From CAVPCZ01 sp963779225 (GTDB lineage: Bacteria; Bacteroidota; Ignavibacteria; UBA10030; UBA6906): a DNA stretch of 64,000 bases. The notes beneath the pieces were generated by a model, which saw nothing but the letters and a program-made list of their open reading frames with translations, was not told the DNA's origin and made no database searches. The DNA lies in contig CAVZWW010000003.1 in NCBI GenBank assembly GCA_963779225.1, forward strand, positions 2,294,001-2,358,000, in the 5' to 3' direction. Position numbers and translations under genes: made by a program. This document shows, piece by piece, positions 35,382 to 44,504 of this stretch (the first letter of the stretch is position 1; the number at the start of each line of letters is the position of its first letter).

Positions 35382-35807
35382 ATGAGCCAGGATCTCGTTA
35401 TTCGCAGCGGTCTGACAATCTCTGGCGGGGAACTCCGATACCGCTTTTCGCGGAGCTCCGGTCCCGGCGGGCAGAATGTCAACAAAGTGGAAAGCAGGGT
35501 GGAGGTGGCATTTGATGTCGCTTCCTCCCCCTCGCTCACAGACCGGCAGCGTGGACAGATTCAGCGCGCCCTGGCGAGCCGCATTGATCTGGATGGTGTG
35601 CTCAGGCTGGTTGTCCAGGATTCCCGCAGTCAATGGGCGAATCGTGAGGCCGCAAGAGAAAAGCTCGCCGGGCTTCTTCGTGCCGCTCTCACCCCCCGGA
35701 AACGGCGTATTGCCACCGGACCTTCGAGGGGTTCAAAAGAACGTCGCTTTCGAGCCAAGAAAGCCCGCGCCACAGTCAAGAAGAACCGTCGAGTGGACCT
35801 TGACTGA
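35382..35807 (+). CDS. arfB: Alternative ribosome-rescue factor / peptidyl-tRNA hydrolase ArfB
   Basis: A 141-residue protein with the release-factor GGQ motif (RSSGPGGQNVNKVESRVE) and the basic C-terminal tail (RKRRIATGPSRGSKERRFRAKKARATVKKNRR) that enters the empty mRNA channel. There is no stop-codon-recognition domain. It releases peptides from stalled ribosomes. A perfect 8-bp inverted repeat follows at 35829-35855. Confidence 0.92.
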   Translation: MSQDLVIRSGLTISGGELRYRFSRSSGPGGQNVNKVESRVEVAFDVASSPSLTDRQRGQIQRALASRIDLDGVLRLVVQDSRSQWANREAAREKLAGLLRAALTPRKRRIATGPSRGSKERRFRAKKARATVKKNRRVDLD

Positions 35808-35828
35808 GTCGCATGTGGGAACCTGGAC

Positions 35829-35855
35829 TGAGCCACATGTGGCACACGTGGCTCA
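35829..35855. repeat. Inverted repeat after arfB
   Basis: TGAGCCAC and GTGGCTCA flank an 11-nt loop that itself contains part of GCCACATGTGGC. Similar GCCAC/CACATGTG blocks lie after the MFS gene at 7236-7290. It may act as a transcript end or be a dispersed repeat. Confidence 0.4.
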
Positions 35856-36039
35856 AATGGGGCGAAAGGGGATCCAATGTGACTCGCCGAGGCACCGGAA
35901 CCTCAAGAACCTCTCCTGAAAGGCCTCCGCGGCAGCTTCAGGGTCTGCTGCTCTGGGAACAAATCTGGGTGTTGGCACGTTATTGTTTACGATATGCGAT
36001 TTATACGAAATAGTCGAAAATGACGATAATTGGAATAAA

Positions 36040-38328
36040 ATGAACCGGAAATCAAACCTTTTCTTGATCCTCATTATTTCTCTCACAAGCCAGATCCCGG
36101 TCTTTGCGCAGTCGGGCATTCTGCAGGGCCTGGTTGTGGACAAGGCCTCCCAAGAGCGCCTGCCGGCTGCCGCTGTGCAGGTTTTGGGAACCACCCTGGG
36201 CGCCTCCACTGATGTGGACGGAAAGTTCACCATCCAGGACATACCGGTGGGAACATACCAGGTCAGGGTTTCCCTGGTCGGCTACGAACCTATTGTGCTG
36301 AGCGATATTGTCGTGTCAGTTGCCCGGCCCGCTGAACTACTCTTCAAGCTGCACCAGACGGACATCGACCTGGAAGGTGTGGAAGTACGCGCAGAACTTT
36401 TTCAGAAGAACCCGGATGCGCCGGTGAGCGTGCAAACACTGTCGTACGAAGAGATACGACGCTCCCCGGGTGGTTTTGAGGATATTCTGAGGGCCATTTC
36501 TGTTCTTCCCGGCGTTGCTCAGGTTCAGAACGGCCGGAATGATCTTGTGGTCAGGGGTGGCGCGCCTTCGGAAAATCTCTATGTCGTTGACAACATCGAG
36601 ATCCCCAACATCAACCACTTCGGCACACAGGGCGCCGCAGGCGGACCGTTGAGTTACATCAACCTGGATTTCGTGCGTGAGACCTCATTCTCGACGGGCG
36701 GATTCGGGGCCCGCTACGGCGACAAACTTTCGTCTGTTCTGAATATCGACATGCGCGATGGCCGAACTGACCGGCTGGGAGGGAAGGCAACGGTTGCTGC
36801 CACGCAGTTCGGCCTGAATCTTGAGGGGCCAATCGACAAATCCGGTTCCTTTGTTCTATCCGCCAGGCGGAGCTATCTGGACTTTATCTTCAAGTCTGCA
36901 GGGTTTAGTTTCGTCCCGGAATACTGGGATTTCCTCGGTCGGGCTTCCTACAACCTCGATCAGCATAATGAACTCACGTTTCTCGCGATCGGCGCGATCG
37001 ATGACGTCAATTTCTTCTACCGTGATGCCGAGGATGCCTATAACAATTCCCGAATCCTTGGAACTGCGCAAAATCAATATGCCTCCGGATTCTCGTTCCG
37101 ACATCTGTTCTCGAGCGGATTCGCCACGTTCACCCTTGGCCGGTCGTTTGTTCAGTATGACGGCGTGCAGCGGGATTCTCTCCTCAATCCGATATTCACC
37201 AACCGCTCCGAAGAGGGGGAGACTTCGCTCAAGGGTGATGTGGTGATCAAAGTGACACCACACACGGAATTCTCCTTCGGTGCGCAGGCCCGGCGCGTGA
37301 CATTTTACGGTAATCTCGCACTTCCCGGATTCTCCACATCGTTCGGCGACTCGCTGAGCGTACAGGTTCAGGATTACCGCACGGCAGGGACAAAAAGCGC
37401 GGCATATGCACAGCTTTCCCACCACGTGTGGGATCAACTGGTGCTGACGCTGGGTGGCCGGCTGGATTTCTTCGATCTCCTGGAGACAAAATTCTACGCC
37501 GCCCCACGTGCCTCCATCACGTACGAATGGACGCCTCTCACGACATTCACCGCAAGCGCCGGAGTATACTATCAGAATCCCTCATACATCTGGCTCGTCG
37601 CCAATCCTGAGAACAGGCGTATGAAGGCCATCAGGGCTGACCAGTACATTCTCGGTGTTGAACATCTGTTGAGGACCGATTTAAAGGTGCGGCTGGAAGG
37701 GTTCTTGAAGGAATACGGCAACTATCCCGCGAGTGTGACCCGTCCGTATCTGGTGCTTGCCAACACCGGGGGCGGATTCGGAGGCGCCGAGGACAATTTC
37801 GCGTCCTTCGGACTCGATCCGCTCGTCAGCGAAGGGACGGGCCGGTCGTACGGCGTTGAACTGCTCCTCCAAAAGAAACTCTCCGAGATACCGCTTTATG
37901 GTCTGGCCAGCGTGACTTTGAGCCGGAACGCTTTCACCGCCCTGGACGGCATAGAACGCTCAGGAGCGTTCGACCAGCAGGTGATCCTGAACCTGACCGC
38001 CGGGTATCAGTTTGACGAACGGTGGGAAGCCAGCATGAAATTCCGCTTTGCCACGGGTCGGCCGTACACCCCCTTCACCTCCACAGGGACGCAGAACGTG
38101 TCGGAGTACAACTCGCTCCGCGTTCCGGCAGGGCACGGGCTTGACATTCGCGTGGACCGACGGTGGAATTTCTCCTCCTGGAACCTCATTGCCTACATCG
38201 ATATCCAGAACATCTACAACAACAAGGGAAGCGGTTCTGTCAGGTGGAATGCCCGCGAACAGCGGGTCGAATCCAATGAAAACGCGATCGGGATACTCCC
38301 CTCGATCGGCGTGAGCGCGGAGTTTTAA
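36040..38328 (+). CDS. TonB-dependent outer-membrane receptor with carboxypeptidase-like N-terminal domain
   Basis: A 762-residue protein. Order of parts: signal peptide ending PVFAQ; a CarboxypepD_reg-like beta domain (GLVVDKASQERLPAAAVQV to VSLVGYEPI); a plug (DILRAISVLPGVAQVQNGRND; APSENLYVVDNIEI); and a beta-barrel ending in Phe. The ATG at 36040 gives a normal signal peptide; the upstream in-frame extension does not. No SusD-type partner is adjacent, so the ligand is unknown. Convergent or partner genes give no further clue. Confidence 0.9.
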   Translation: MNRKSNLFLILIISLTSQIPVFAQSGILQGLVVDKASQERLPAAAVQVLGTTLGASTDVDGKFTIQDIPVGTYQVRVSLVGYEPIVLSDIVVSVARPAELLFKLHQTDIDLEGVEVRAELFQKNPDAPVSVQTLSYEEIRRSPGGFEDILRAISVLPGVAQVQNGRNDLVVRGGAPSENLYVVDNIEIPNINHFGTQGAAGGPLSYINLDFVRETSFSTGGFGARYGDKLSSVLNIDMRDGRTDRLGGKATVAATQFGLNLEGPIDKSGSFVLSARRSYLDFIFKSAGFSFVPEYWDFLGRASYNLDQHNELTFLAIGAIDDVNFFYRDAEDAYNNSRILGTAQNQYASGFSFRHLFSSGFATFTLGRSFVQYDGVQRDSLLNPIFTNRSEEGETSLKGDVVIKVTPHTEFSFGAQARRVTFYGNLALPGFSTSFGDSLSVQVQDYRTAGTKSAAYAQLSHHVWDQLVLTLGGRLDFFDLLETKFYAAPRASITYEWTPLTTFTASAGVYYQNPSYIWLVANPENRRMKAIRADQYILGVEHLLRTDLKVRLEGFLKEYGNYPASVTRPYLVLANTGGGFGGAEDNFASFGLDPLVSEGTGRSYGVELLLQKKLSEIPLYGLASVTLSRNAFTALDGIERSGAFDQQVILNLTAGYQFDERWEASMKFRFATGRPYTPFTSTGTQNVSEYNSLRVPAGHGLDIRVDRRWNFSSWNLIAYIDIQNIYNNKGSGSVRWNAREQRVESNENAIGILPSIGVSAEF

Positions 38329-38332
38329 CCGC

Positions 38333-38363
38333 TTGACTCTCAATCGAGGATTTTGTATACTCA
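38333..38363 (+). promoter_or_regulatory. his operon promoter candidate, TTGA-N19-TATACTCA
   Basis: TTGA at 38333-38336 and TATACTCA at 38356-38363, 19-nt spacer, G before the TA. Read as a classical promoter it is TTGACT-N17-TATACT. The His leader peptide starts eight bases later. Confidence 0.65.
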
Positions 38364-38370
38364 ATACACT

Positions 38371-38442
38371 ATGTTAAACGTGAACAGCAAACGACACCAT
38401 CATCACCAGTTCTTCCCCCGCACCGGGTCTCTTGGTGGTTGA
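38371..38442 (+). CDS. hisL: his operon leader peptide
   Basis: A 23-codon open frame, MLNVNSKRHHHHQFFPRTGS then LGG and TGA. Four consecutive His codons (38395-38406) lie within the 5' arm of an RNA stem. This is the hallmark of ribosome-mediated attenuation of histidine genes. No SD is obvious; the ATG is close to the predicted transcript start. Confidence 0.8.
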   Translation: MLNVNSKRHHHHQFFPRTGSLGG

Positions 38443-38505
38443 TGGAATGGTACGCTGAGCACTGAACTTCGCGAAAGCCCTTCTTGGAACCCCAAGAGGG
38501 GCTTT
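38397..38505 (+). promoter_or_regulatory. his operon transcription attenuator
   Basis: Stem 1:2 pairs CCATCATCACCA (38397-38408, His codons) with TGGTGGTTGATGG (38433-38445). A terminator-type stem pairs AAAGCCCTTCTTGG (38474-38487) with CCAAGAGGGGCTTT (38492-38505), loop AACC, one G-T pair. CTCTTGG (38429-38435), next to strand 2, can instead pair with CCAAGAG (38492-38498) of the terminator. A ribosome stalled at His codons would free that strand and disrupt the terminator. The U-tract after the stem is weak (TTTGTGCATT). Confidence 0.7.
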
Positions 38506-38522
38506 GTGCATTCTGAGGGTTT

Positions 38523-39488
38523 ATGAACGGTCAGAGTCAGGGTTTGCCGGCAGGGTTCCGGGATCTCCTTTTTGAGGAGGCTGAGAGCCGACGCCGTATG
38601 GAATCCGCCCTTGCGGATGTCTTCCGCTCGGGGCGGTACCGGGAGATTGTCCCGTCGGGTATAGAATTCCTGGACGTGTACACACGTGGCAACCAGGTGA
38701 TATCCGAGCGGGCATTCAAGTTCCTGGACAGGGACGACCGGCTGCTATCCCTCCGGGCCGACTTCACGCCGGCGGTTGCCCGCATCGTCTCCTCGCGCCT
38801 TTCAGGCGCCGGCGAGACGTTGCGTATATGGTACAGCGGAGATGTGTTCCGGCGGGTTGAACCGCGCAAGGGGGGGTACGCGGAGTTCTGGCAGGTGGGC
38901 GCCGAGTTGATCGGAGAGAACGGTCCGGAACTCGATTGCGAAATCATCAATCTCGCCCTGGAATGCCTGACAGCGATAGGCATCCAGGATGCAACCGTGC
39001 ACATCAATCATGCCGGCATCTTCCGGGGGATTTTGAGCAGCCTGGACCTCACCGATTCGGCGCGCGGCAGATTGAAGTCGGAAATCGACCACAAAGATGC
39101 CCGGGCGCTTGCTGCACACCTTGAAGATCTGGGTGTAAAGGGGCATATCGGTGAACAGGTTCGTGTGCTCTCCCGGTGTATCGGGACGAAGGATGTTCTT
39201 CTGGATGCTGCGGCGGTTCTGGAAGACGGAGAGTCTCAAAAGGCAATCGCGCATTTGAAAGAGGTGGCGTCGGGCCTCGAGCGCTGGCGGGACCGTATTA
39301 CGTTCGACCTCACGGAAATCGATGAACTGGAGTACTATACCGGCGTGATGTTCGCCCTCTTCAGCCCGACCCGCCGCAGCACGCTCGGCATGGGAGGGCG
39401 GTATGACGCCCTGCTCCGGGCATTCGGCACTGATCTGCCGGCGGTCGGATTCTCGCTCTCGATGGATAGCGTGATGGAGGGTGTATGA
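38523..39488 (+). CDS. hisZ: ATP phosphoribosyltransferase regulatory subunit HisZ
   Basis: A 321-residue protein resembling histidyl-tRNA synthetase catalytic core (GFRDLLFEEAESRRR; LRADFTPAVARIVSSR; YSGDVFRRVEPRKGGYAEFWQVGAELIG; GMGGRYDALL) but without an anticodon-binding domain. HisZ forms the regulatory part of the short-form HisG enzyme encoded next, which overlaps by four bases. It is the first structural gene after the attenuator. Confidence 0.93.
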   Translation: MNGQSQGLPAGFRDLLFEEAESRRRMESALADVFRSGRYREIVPSGIEFLDVYTRGNQVISERAFKFLDRDDRLLSLRADFTPAVARIVSSRLSGAGETLRIWYSGDVFRRVEPRKGGYAEFWQVGAELIGENGPELDCEIINLALECLTAIGIQDATVHINHAGIFRGILSSLDLTDSARGRLKSEIDHKDARALAAHLEDLGVKGHIGEQVRVLSRCIGTKDVLLDAAAVLEDGESQKAIAHLKEVASGLERWRDRITFDLTEIDELEYYTGVMFALFSPTRRSTLGMGGRYDALLRAFGTDLPAVGFSLSMDSVMEGV

Positions 39489-40123
39489 GAGATGCACTCC
39501 TGATCGCCCTCCCCAAAGGCCGTCTGTTCGACGTGGCCCTGGATCTTTTCTCCCGGGCGGGGATAGAAACCGATGGCTCACAGGTCAGCTCCCGCAAACT
39601 CACGTTTTCCGACAGGCAGGGACTGTATGAATTTGTCGCCTTGAAACCGGCGGACGTGCCGATCTATGTTGAATCGGGTGCCGTCGATGCAGGCATCGTG
39701 GGCAGCGATGTGTTGCGCGAACTCGATTGTGACCTGTATGAACCGCTGGATCTCCGGATCGGCGCATGCACACTTGTCGTGGCCGCTCCTGCCGGTACGA
39801 CGCTCACCGGGCAGCAGCACCTGCGTGTGGCCACGAAATATCCCCGTACCGCGACGCGGTTCTTTGCGGAGCGGAATGCGCACGCCCATATTGTGAGACT
39901 TGAAGGATCGGTGGAGATCGCGCCGTTACTGGGACTGGCGGACGTGATCGTGGATCTCGTAGAGACAGGGCGGACGTTGAAGGAGAACGGTCTGGAGCCG
40001 CTCGAACAGGTGGCCCGTGTCAGCGCAAAACTCGTTGTCAACCGCACCGCGATGAAAACACGCAACGTTGCCGTGCGCACGCTCATCACTTCACTTGATT
40101 CGGTGGTGTATGAAAACTCTTGA
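39485..40123 (+). CDS. hisG: ATP phosphoribosyltransferase, short form (HisG)
   Basis: A 212-residue catalytic subunit for the first step of histidine synthesis (ATP + PRPP). It starts LIALPKGRLFDVALDLF and contains VDAGIVGSDVLRE and LGLADVIVDLVETGRTLKENGL. It lacks the C-terminal ACT-like domain of long-form HisG, which agrees with the adjacent hisZ. It overlaps hisD by 14 bases. Confidence 0.95.
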   Translation: MRDALLIALPKGRLFDVALDLFSRAGIETDGSQVSSRKLTFSDRQGLYEFVALKPADVPIYVESGAVDAGIVGSDVLRELDCDLYEPLDLRIGACTLVVAAPAGTTLTGQQHLRVATKYPRTATRFFAERNAHAHIVRLEGSVEIAPLLGLADVIVDLVETGRTLKENGLEPLEQVARVSAKLVVNRTAMKTRNVAVRTLITSLDSVVYENS

Positions 40124-41396
40124 GATTTCGAAAGAACCCGCTGCCCTGCAGCGGTTCGCCGCCCGGCGCGTAAAACTCGATGCGGATGTTGTCGCGCGTA
40201 CGCGGGAGATTATTGAAAGCATTGAACAGGAGGGTGACGCGGCGCTGCTGCGCCACACACGCGAATACGACTGCCCGATCATCGACACGCTCGGCCTTCG
40301 TGTGCGGGAGGAAGAGATCGAAGAGGCGTTCACGGAGGTCAGGAAGGATGTTTTGCGTGCCCTCCGTCTGGCCGGGGCAAATATCAGGCAGTTTCACAAG
40401 CGACAGCTCCCGAAATCGTGGATGACGAAGAGTAAAGGATTGAGGCTTGAGCAGCGATTCCAGCCGCTGGGGCGTGTGGGCATCTATGTGCCGGGCGGCA
40501 AGGCCGCATATCCGTCGACGATGTTGATGAACGCCATTCCTGCGGCAATCGCCGGAGTCAGGGAAATCGTGATGGCGACGCCGTGTAACAGAGAAGGGAG
40601 GATCACTCCTGAAGTTCTCGTCGCAGCACGTGAATGCGGTGTGACGGAGATCTTCCGCATCGGAGGAGCCCAGGCGGTCGCCGCACTTGCCTGCGGTACG
40701 GTGACGGTGCGGCCCGTCGATAAAATCACCGGTCCGGGTAATGCCTATGTTGCAGCCGCCAAGCAACTCCTGTTCGGACGTGTCGGCCTCGACATGATTG
40801 CCGGTCCGACCGAAGTCGTGGTTGTCGCTGACGAATCCGCGTCTCCGGCGTTCGTGGCGGCGGATCTGATCGCCCAGGCGGAACACGACCAGGACGCTTC
40901 GCCCGTCCTCGTCACGCCATCAAGAGAGGTCGCACAGGCCGTCGAGGCCGAAGTGGAAAGGCAGCTGCAGGGCACGCCGAGGGAGGCTATTGCCAGGACG
41001 GCATTCGAAAGAAACGGACTGATACTCCTGGTATCCTCCCTTGAAGAGGCCGCAGAGACGGTGAACCTCCTGGCTCCTGAACACCTTGAAGTAATGGTGA
41101 AGCGCCCGCGACGGTTCGCCCGACGCATCACCAACGCGGGAGCGATATTTGTCGGTAACTGGTCGTCCGAAGCACTGGGCGACTACGTGGCAGGTCCGAA
41201 TCACACGCTTCCGACGTCGGGTACAGCACGGTTCAGCTCGGCATTGAGCGTCTACGATTTTATGAAATTCACCAATATCATCGAATGTAGCCGCAAACGG
41301 ATGGGACAACTCGCTCCCTATGCCGAAACCCTGGCAACCGTCGAGGGATTGCACGGCCACGCCGCCTCCTTGCGGTTGCGTCGGGAGGGCGCATGA
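40110..41396 (+). CDS. hisD: Histidinol dehydrogenase HisD
   Basis: A 428-residue enzyme for the last two oxidations to histidine. Motifs: GRVGIYVPGGKAAYPSTMLM, IGGAQAVAALACGT, KITGPGNAYVAAAK, QAEHDQDASPVLVT with zinc ligands, and LAPEHLEVM with the catalytic Glu-His. The ATG at 40110 is used; an upstream extension would lie fully within hisG. Confidence 0.95.
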   Translation: MKTLEISKEPAALQRFAARRVKLDADVVARTREIIESIEQEGDAALLRHTREYDCPIIDTLGLRVREEEIEEAFTEVRKDVLRALRLAGANIRQFHKRQLPKSWMTKSKGLRLEQRFQPLGRVGIYVPGGKAAYPSTMLMNAIPAAIAGVREIVMATPCNREGRITPEVLVAARECGVTEIFRIGGAQAVAALACGTVTVRPVDKITGPGNAYVAAAKQLLFGRVGLDMIAGPTEVVVVADESASPAFVAADLIAQAEHDQDASPVLVTPSREVAQAVEAEVERQLQGTPREAIARTAFERNGLILLVSSLEEAAETVNLLAPEHLEVMVKRPRRFARRITNAGAIFVGNWSSEALGDYVAGPNHTLPTSGTARFSSALSVYDFMKFTNIIECSRKRMGQLAPYAETLATVEGLHGHAASLRLRREGA

Positions 41397-42451
41397 CTTC
41401 TCTCATTCGCCCCGAAATCAGCGGGCTTTCGGAATACCATCTGGCTCAGTATCCGCATTCGATCAAATTGAATCAGAACGAAAACCCGTACGAATTGCCG
41501 CTTCCGGTCAAACAGGAGATCCTGGATCGTCTGGCGAGTGCGCGCTGGTCCCGCTATCCGGCCTTCATTCCGGCGGAACAGATCGACATGCTTGCCTCCT
41601 TTGCGGGATGGATGCCGGAAGGAACTTTGCTGGGGAACGGCTCGAACGACTTGCTCCAGCTGATCTTCATGGCGGTGCTGGAACGCGGCCGGACAGTGGT
41701 CCTGAGCCAGCCTACGTTTACCCTCTACAAGCTGCTGGCCCGCGGACTCGGAGCGGATGTGCAGGAAGTTTTGATGCGCCCCGACCTGTCCTTTGATGTC
41801 GACGGGATCATCCAGGCCGCGCGGGCAAGCAGCGCGAGTCTGATTGTCCTCTGTTCACCCAACAATCCCACCGGCACCTGGATGGCGGAGTCCGACGTTG
41901 TGCGCATCCTCGAGCGTACGGAAGGGATGGTGGTATTGGATGAGGCATATGTGCACTTCGCACCGGGATCACTGAGCCATCTTCTCCAGAAATCGGATCG
42001 CATTGTTGTCTTGCAGACTTTTTCAAAGGCAATGGGTGCCGCCGGACTGAGGTTCGGCTATGCTCTTGCTCCGGTCGCGCTTGCCCGTGAGTTGAACAAG
42101 ATCAAGTTGCCATACAGCGTGAATATCTTCACGCTGATTGCTGCGGAAGTGTTGATGTGCAGATGGCCGACACTCAAGCAGTGGATTGCACTCCTTGTGA
42201 ACGAGCGAGATCGGGTGTCTTCCGCCCTGGCAGCTTTTGCCGGGGTGAAAGTATTTCCCTCTTCGGCCAACTTTCTTCTGGTGGAGCTCCTTGAGCGTTC
42301 GCCGAAGGAAGTCTTCCAGGGTCTTGTGCATCGTGGCATTCTGATACGCGACGTCTCGTCCTACCCCATGCTGCAGCGCTGTCTGCGTATCAGCACCGGC
42401 ACGCCGGAAGAAAATGACGCACTGCTCCAGGCACTCCAGGAGGTACTGTGA
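41393..42451 (+). CDS. hisC: Histidinol-phosphate aminotransferase HisC
   Basis: A 352-residue PLP-dependent class I/II aminotransferase. The substrate loop is KLNQNENPYELP, the PLP contacts CSPNNPTGTW and DEAYVHFAPGS, and the Schiff-base Lys is in TFSKAMGAAGLRFGYA. It converts imidazole-acetol phosphate to histidinol phosphate. It overlaps hisD and hisB by four bases each. Confidence 0.95.
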   Translation: MTSLIRPEISGLSEYHLAQYPHSIKLNQNENPYELPLPVKQEILDRLASARWSRYPAFIPAEQIDMLASFAGWMPEGTLLGNGSNDLLQLIFMAVLERGRTVVLSQPTFTLYKLLARGLGADVQEVLMRPDLSFDVDGIIQAARASSASLIVLCSPNNPTGTWMAESDVVRILERTEGMVVLDEAYVHFAPGSLSHLLQKSDRIVVLQTFSKAMGAAGLRFGYALAPVALARELNKIKLPYSVNIFTLIAAEVLMCRWPTLKQWIALLVNERDRVSSALAAFAGVKVFPSSANFLLVELLERSPKEVFQGLVHRGILIRDVSSYPMLQRCLRISTGTPEENDALLQALQEVL

Positions 42452-43032
42452 CACGCACCGCGCACATCGTTCGCACCACCACGGAAACCGCGATCGATCT
42501 CCGGCTGAATCTCGACGGAACAGGAAGCTACCAGGTCGATACCGGAATAGGGTTTTTCGATCACATGCTTGCGCACGTAGCCAAGCATGGACGTCTGGAT
42601 CTGCATCTCAAAGCGACAGGGGATCTCCATATAGACGAGCATCATCTCGTGGAAGACGTCGGGATTTGTTTCGGAAAAGCACTCACGGAGTCCCTGGGTG
42701 ACAAACGGGGGATCGAACGATTCGGGACTTCCTTTGTGACGATGGACGAGGCGCTGGCGCGTACGATCATCGATTTGAGCGGACGCAGCTATCTGGTCTT
42801 TCATGCTGCGTTTTCGCGCGAAACCATCAACGGATTCTCCCTGGAAATGGTGAAGGAGTTTTTTCAGGCGGTGGCAAACGAAGGGAAGATGAACCTGCAT
42901 GTCGCACTGCTGTACGGCGGCAATGCCCACCACCAGGCTGAGGGAATTTTTAAGTCATTCGGGAGGGCATTATGTGAAGCCGTCCGGAGTTCAGGTTCCG
43001 ATGTTATTCCCTCAACGAAAGGAAGCCTGTGA
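42448..43032 (+). CDS. hisB: Imidazoleglycerol-phosphate dehydratase HisB
   Basis: A 194-residue monofunctional dehydratase with GTG start. Metal-binding motifs: FFDHMLAHVAKHG, DEHHLVEDVG and HHQAEGIFKSFGRAL. The N-terminal histidinol-phosphatase domain found in enteric HisB is absent, so that reaction must be encoded outside this operon. Confidence 0.95.
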   Translation: MTRTAHIVRTTTETAIDLRLNLDGTGSYQVDTGIGFFDHMLAHVAKHGRLDLHLKATGDLHIDEHHLVEDVGICFGKALTESLGDKRGIERFGTSFVTMDEALARTIIDLSGRSYLVFHAAFSRETINGFSLEMVKEFFQAVANEGKMNLHVALLYGGNAHHQAEGIFKSFGRALCEAVRSSGSDVIPSTKGSL

Positions 43033-43652
43033 TCACGGTCGTTGACTACGGCATGGGGAACCTGAGGAACGTTCGCCGTGCGCTGGAGGAAGTCGGTGTC
43101 AAAGTGACAGTGACTGCCGATCCTGTTGCAGTGAGAGAAGCTCTGGCGGTGATTCTTCCGGGCGTAGGTGCGTTCGGGGAAGCGGTGAAACGCATTAACG
43201 CCCTTGGACTGCGGGTGCCGATCATGGATCACGTCTCCCGGGGCAAACCTCTTCTCGGTATCTGCCTTGGCATGCAGCTCCTCTTTGAATCCAGTGAAGA
43301 GTCGCCCGGTGTTTCGGGCCTGGGGATTCTTCCCGGGAGAGTGTGCCGGTTCCAGGGAGAACTTCCTGTACCTCACATAGGCTGGAATGACGTCGTCCCC
43401 ACCAGGGAATCTGTGCTGTTTCCGGAAGGCGGGGGAGTGTTCTATTTCGTTCACTCCTACTATGCGGCGGAGTCGGATGCCTCGGTTGCGATAACCGACT
43501 ATGGGATACGATTTGCCTCTGCGGTGCAGAAGATGAACGTTTTTGGCGTCCAGTTCCACCCGGAAAAGTCTCAGGCGGCCGGGCTGAGCCTGTTGCGCTC
43601 CTATACCGCACTGACCGGTGTCGACACGTCAAACAAGACGGCAGGGGACTGA
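43029..43652 (+). CDS. hisH: Imidazole glycerol phosphate synthase glutaminase subunit HisH
   Basis: A 207-residue class I glutamine amidotransferase. The nucleophile Cys is in LLGICLGMQLLFE and the His-Glu pair in FGVQFHPEKSQ. It supplies ammonia to HisF. The start codon is GTG and overlaps the hisB stop. A 58-bp gap separates it from hisA. Confidence 0.95.
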   Translation: MITVVDYGMGNLRNVRRALEEVGVKVTVTADPVAVREALAVILPGVGAFGEAVKRINALGLRVPIMDHVSRGKPLLGICLGMQLLFESSEESPGVSGLGILPGRVCRFQGELPVPHIGWNDVVPTRESVLFPEGGGVFYFVHSYYAAESDASVAITDYGIRFASAVQKMNVFGVQFHPEKSQAAGLSLLRSYTALTGVDTSNKTAGD

Positions 43653-43710
43653 CGCCCGCATCTGTTGCAGACACTGCACCCTCGGGAATTCCTGAGAGAA
43701 TGGCAAATCG

Positions 43711-44490
43711 ATGGATATCATACCGGCAATTGATTTGAAAAACGGAAAATGCGTCCGTCTGCAGCAGGGGAAGGACGAGGCGACGACCGAGTATTCAACC
43801 GACCCGGTGGCAGTGGCGATCGAATGGGTGCGGCAGGGGGCCAGGCGCCTCCACGTGGTGAATCTGGACGGCGCGTTCGGGCGGGCCTCCGGGCATCTGG
43901 AGATATTGCGCAGGATCGCGGCTGAAACGGGGGTCGAGGTGCAATATGGTGGCGGCCTGCGGAGTCCCGAAGCGGCCCGTGAGGCGCTTGCAGCGGGCGC
44001 AGCGCGGATTGTGCTCGGGACTGTTGCCGTGGAAAACCCCGTACTCCTCAGGGCCATTGTGAGTGAATCGGGCGCGGAGAGGTGCATCGTTGCGCTTGAT
44101 ACAGTGAGGGGAAAAGTTTCGACACGCGGATGGACTCTGGTGAGCGATATCGATGTCATGGAAGCGGTCCGACAGTTGATGGAATCCAGTGTAAGGGAAG
44201 TCCTCCACACTGATGTGGCGCGGGACGGAATGCTGACCGGCCCTGATCTTGAAACGCTCGATGCAATTGCCCGGACAGGCGTTTCCGTGATTGCGTCCGG
44301 AGGGGTTTCTTCACTTGACGATATCCGTGCCCTTCTCGGGCTTCAACAGCCCGCACTTTGCGGCGTGATCATCGGCAAGGCGTTGTATGAAAAGAAACTG
44401 ACCGTACGGGAGGCCGTCCAACTTGTCGGGCAGTTTACCCCTGCACCCGGATCGTCATCCCCGGGTCCTTCATTCATCCAGACATCCTGA
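43711..44490 (+). CDS. hisA: ProFAR isomerase HisA
   Basis: A 259-residue TIM barrel catalysing the Amadori isomerisation of ProFAR. The two catalytic Asp residues lie in IIPAIDLKNGKCVRL and LHTDVARDGMLTGPD. Phosphate-binding loops YGGGLRSPEA and IASGGVSSLDD are intact. The C-terminus is slightly extended (APGSSSPGPSFIQTS), which is not conserved in the family. Confidence 0.95.
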   Translation: MDIIPAIDLKNGKCVRLQQGKDEATTEYSTDPVAVAIEWVRQGARRLHVVNLDGAFGRASGHLEILRRIAAETGVEVQYGGGLRSPEAAREALAAGAARIVLGTVAVENPVLLRAIVSESGAERCIVALDTVRGKVSTRGWTLVSDIDVMEAVRQLMESSVREVLHTDVARDGMLTGPDLETLDAIARTGVSVIASGGVSSLDDIRALLGLQQPALCGVIIGKALYEKKLTVREAVQLVGQFTPAPGSSSPGPSFIQTS

Positions 44491-44504
44491 CGGGTCATCA
44501 CTCC

